Below are positions 63,383-64,000 of a stretch of 64,000 nt of DNA, in pieces; positions within the stretch are counted from its first letter, which is position 1; each line of letters begins with the position of its first letter. This DNA is from Tenrec ecaudatus (taxonomy: Eukaryota > Chordata > Mammalia > Afrosoricida > Tenrecidae), in assembly GCF_050624435.1 (NCBI RefSeq), contig NC_134539.1, forward strand, positions 50,128,001 through 50,192,000, given 5' to 3'. A program made the position numbers and the translations under genes. The notes beneath the pieces are model-generated. The model did no database searches. It worked only from the letters and a program-made list of their open reading frames with translations, and had not been told where the DNA came from.

Positions 63383-64000
63383 AGGCTATGTTCGTCTGGA
63401 AGATAATTTCCATTTCTATTTGAGCCGGGAGAGCCAAGAGAGGAGGCGGGCTTGCTTCCCAGACCGCAGGCAGGGTCTCACAGTACTTACAGCTCTTCAG
63501 TCGGTTTTCTTGAACGAAAGCTTCTTCATTCGCTGCAAGGGTGGTTTATTTTGTGACGCCTCCTTCCGTTTCACGGGGGGCAGGTACACAGAGCCGCTCA
63601 CATCCCGCTGCTGTAAGCAGGACTCTGGGCCGAGTCTGGATCCTTGCAGGAAGAAACGTCGGCCTCATCAGTGACTCGGCTACCCTAAACACAGGTGTGC
63701 AGCACCGGCAGGTTAACCACACAGCGCCCTTGTCGCACGGCCTCAAAACAGACCGAGCCAGAAAGCGACATCTGCTGCCTCCGAGCCTTCTCTTTCCTGA
63801 GCCAGACCAAAAAGACCGACGTCCTCTGTGTTAGCAGACTGCACTATACTAGCGAGCAATCAAGGAAGCGTTATGTGGGTGGGCAGTTTTCTTGAAAATG
63901 TTTTCTCAAATGTGCATTGCACCGCATGGCGACTCCGGCGTGATAACTTCCAAAAACCTTGCTCCCTTTCCCACCGCTCCTGCGCTTGCGCTCAGAATGT

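Larger units (their letters stand above)
62851..64000. other. Intergenic right end of the window
   Basis: No gene recognised. In human RGS3 follows C9orf43 at a distance, but I see none of its exons here. It holds an RTE-type fragment (63105-63240) and a local hairpin with direct repeats (63325-63400). Confidence 0.45.

Overview
This is a stretch of mammalian nuclear DNA, most likely from an afrotherian and probably a tenrec. The evidence is the repeat content. There are many copies of a tRNA-derived AfroSINE-type repeat with a conserved tail that ends 'ccaccagggctcc'. There are fragments of its partner RTE/BovB-like LINE, and many LINE 3' ends that finish in 'cccccaataaaatgat'. There is also a short hAT element whose end matches the SPIN family, which among afrotherians is known from tenrec. 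The species name is inference.

Three protein-coding genes of the conserved block at human 9q32 are present in the human order. ALAD (delta-aminolevulinate dehydratase, heme synthesis) is on the minus strand. Its 11 coding exons lie between 17277 and 21644 and can be joined without a frame break into 330 codons. A non-coding first exon and CpG-island promoter lie near 29.4 kb, and a GATA/CACCC cluster at 25.65-25.83 kb fits the erythroid promoter. POLE3 (histone-fold subunit of DNA polymerase epsilon and CHRAC) is on the minus strand, with four coding exons at 36711-37672 (148 codons). C9orf43 (uncharacterised) is on the plus strand, with about 14 coding exons from 40939 to 54626. Its first, non-coding exon should lie in the CpG island it shares with POLE3 (37.4-38.2 kb).

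Region by region: 1-17.2 kb is intergenic and dominated by LINE 3' ends, AfroSINEs, RTE fragments and solo LTRs; 17.2-29.8 kb is ALAD; 29.8-35.4 kb is repeat-rich intergenic DNA; 35.4-38.2 kb is POLE3 and the shared promoter; 38.2-55.4 kb is C9orf43 with repeats in its introns; 55.4-64 kb is intergenic, with a LINE 3'-end cluster in inverted arrangement, LTR fossils and an internally deleted mariner.

I see no bacterial or phage features, no CRISPR array and no new multi-gene system. The points most worth a second look are the DNA transposons (SPIN-like hAT, a second hAT, a mariner and a TIR element), the ALAD erythroid promoter candidate, Asn at ALAD position 59, and the uncertain Q-rich exon junction of C9orf43. 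All exon coordinates come from reading splice signals and phases by eye, without transcript data.
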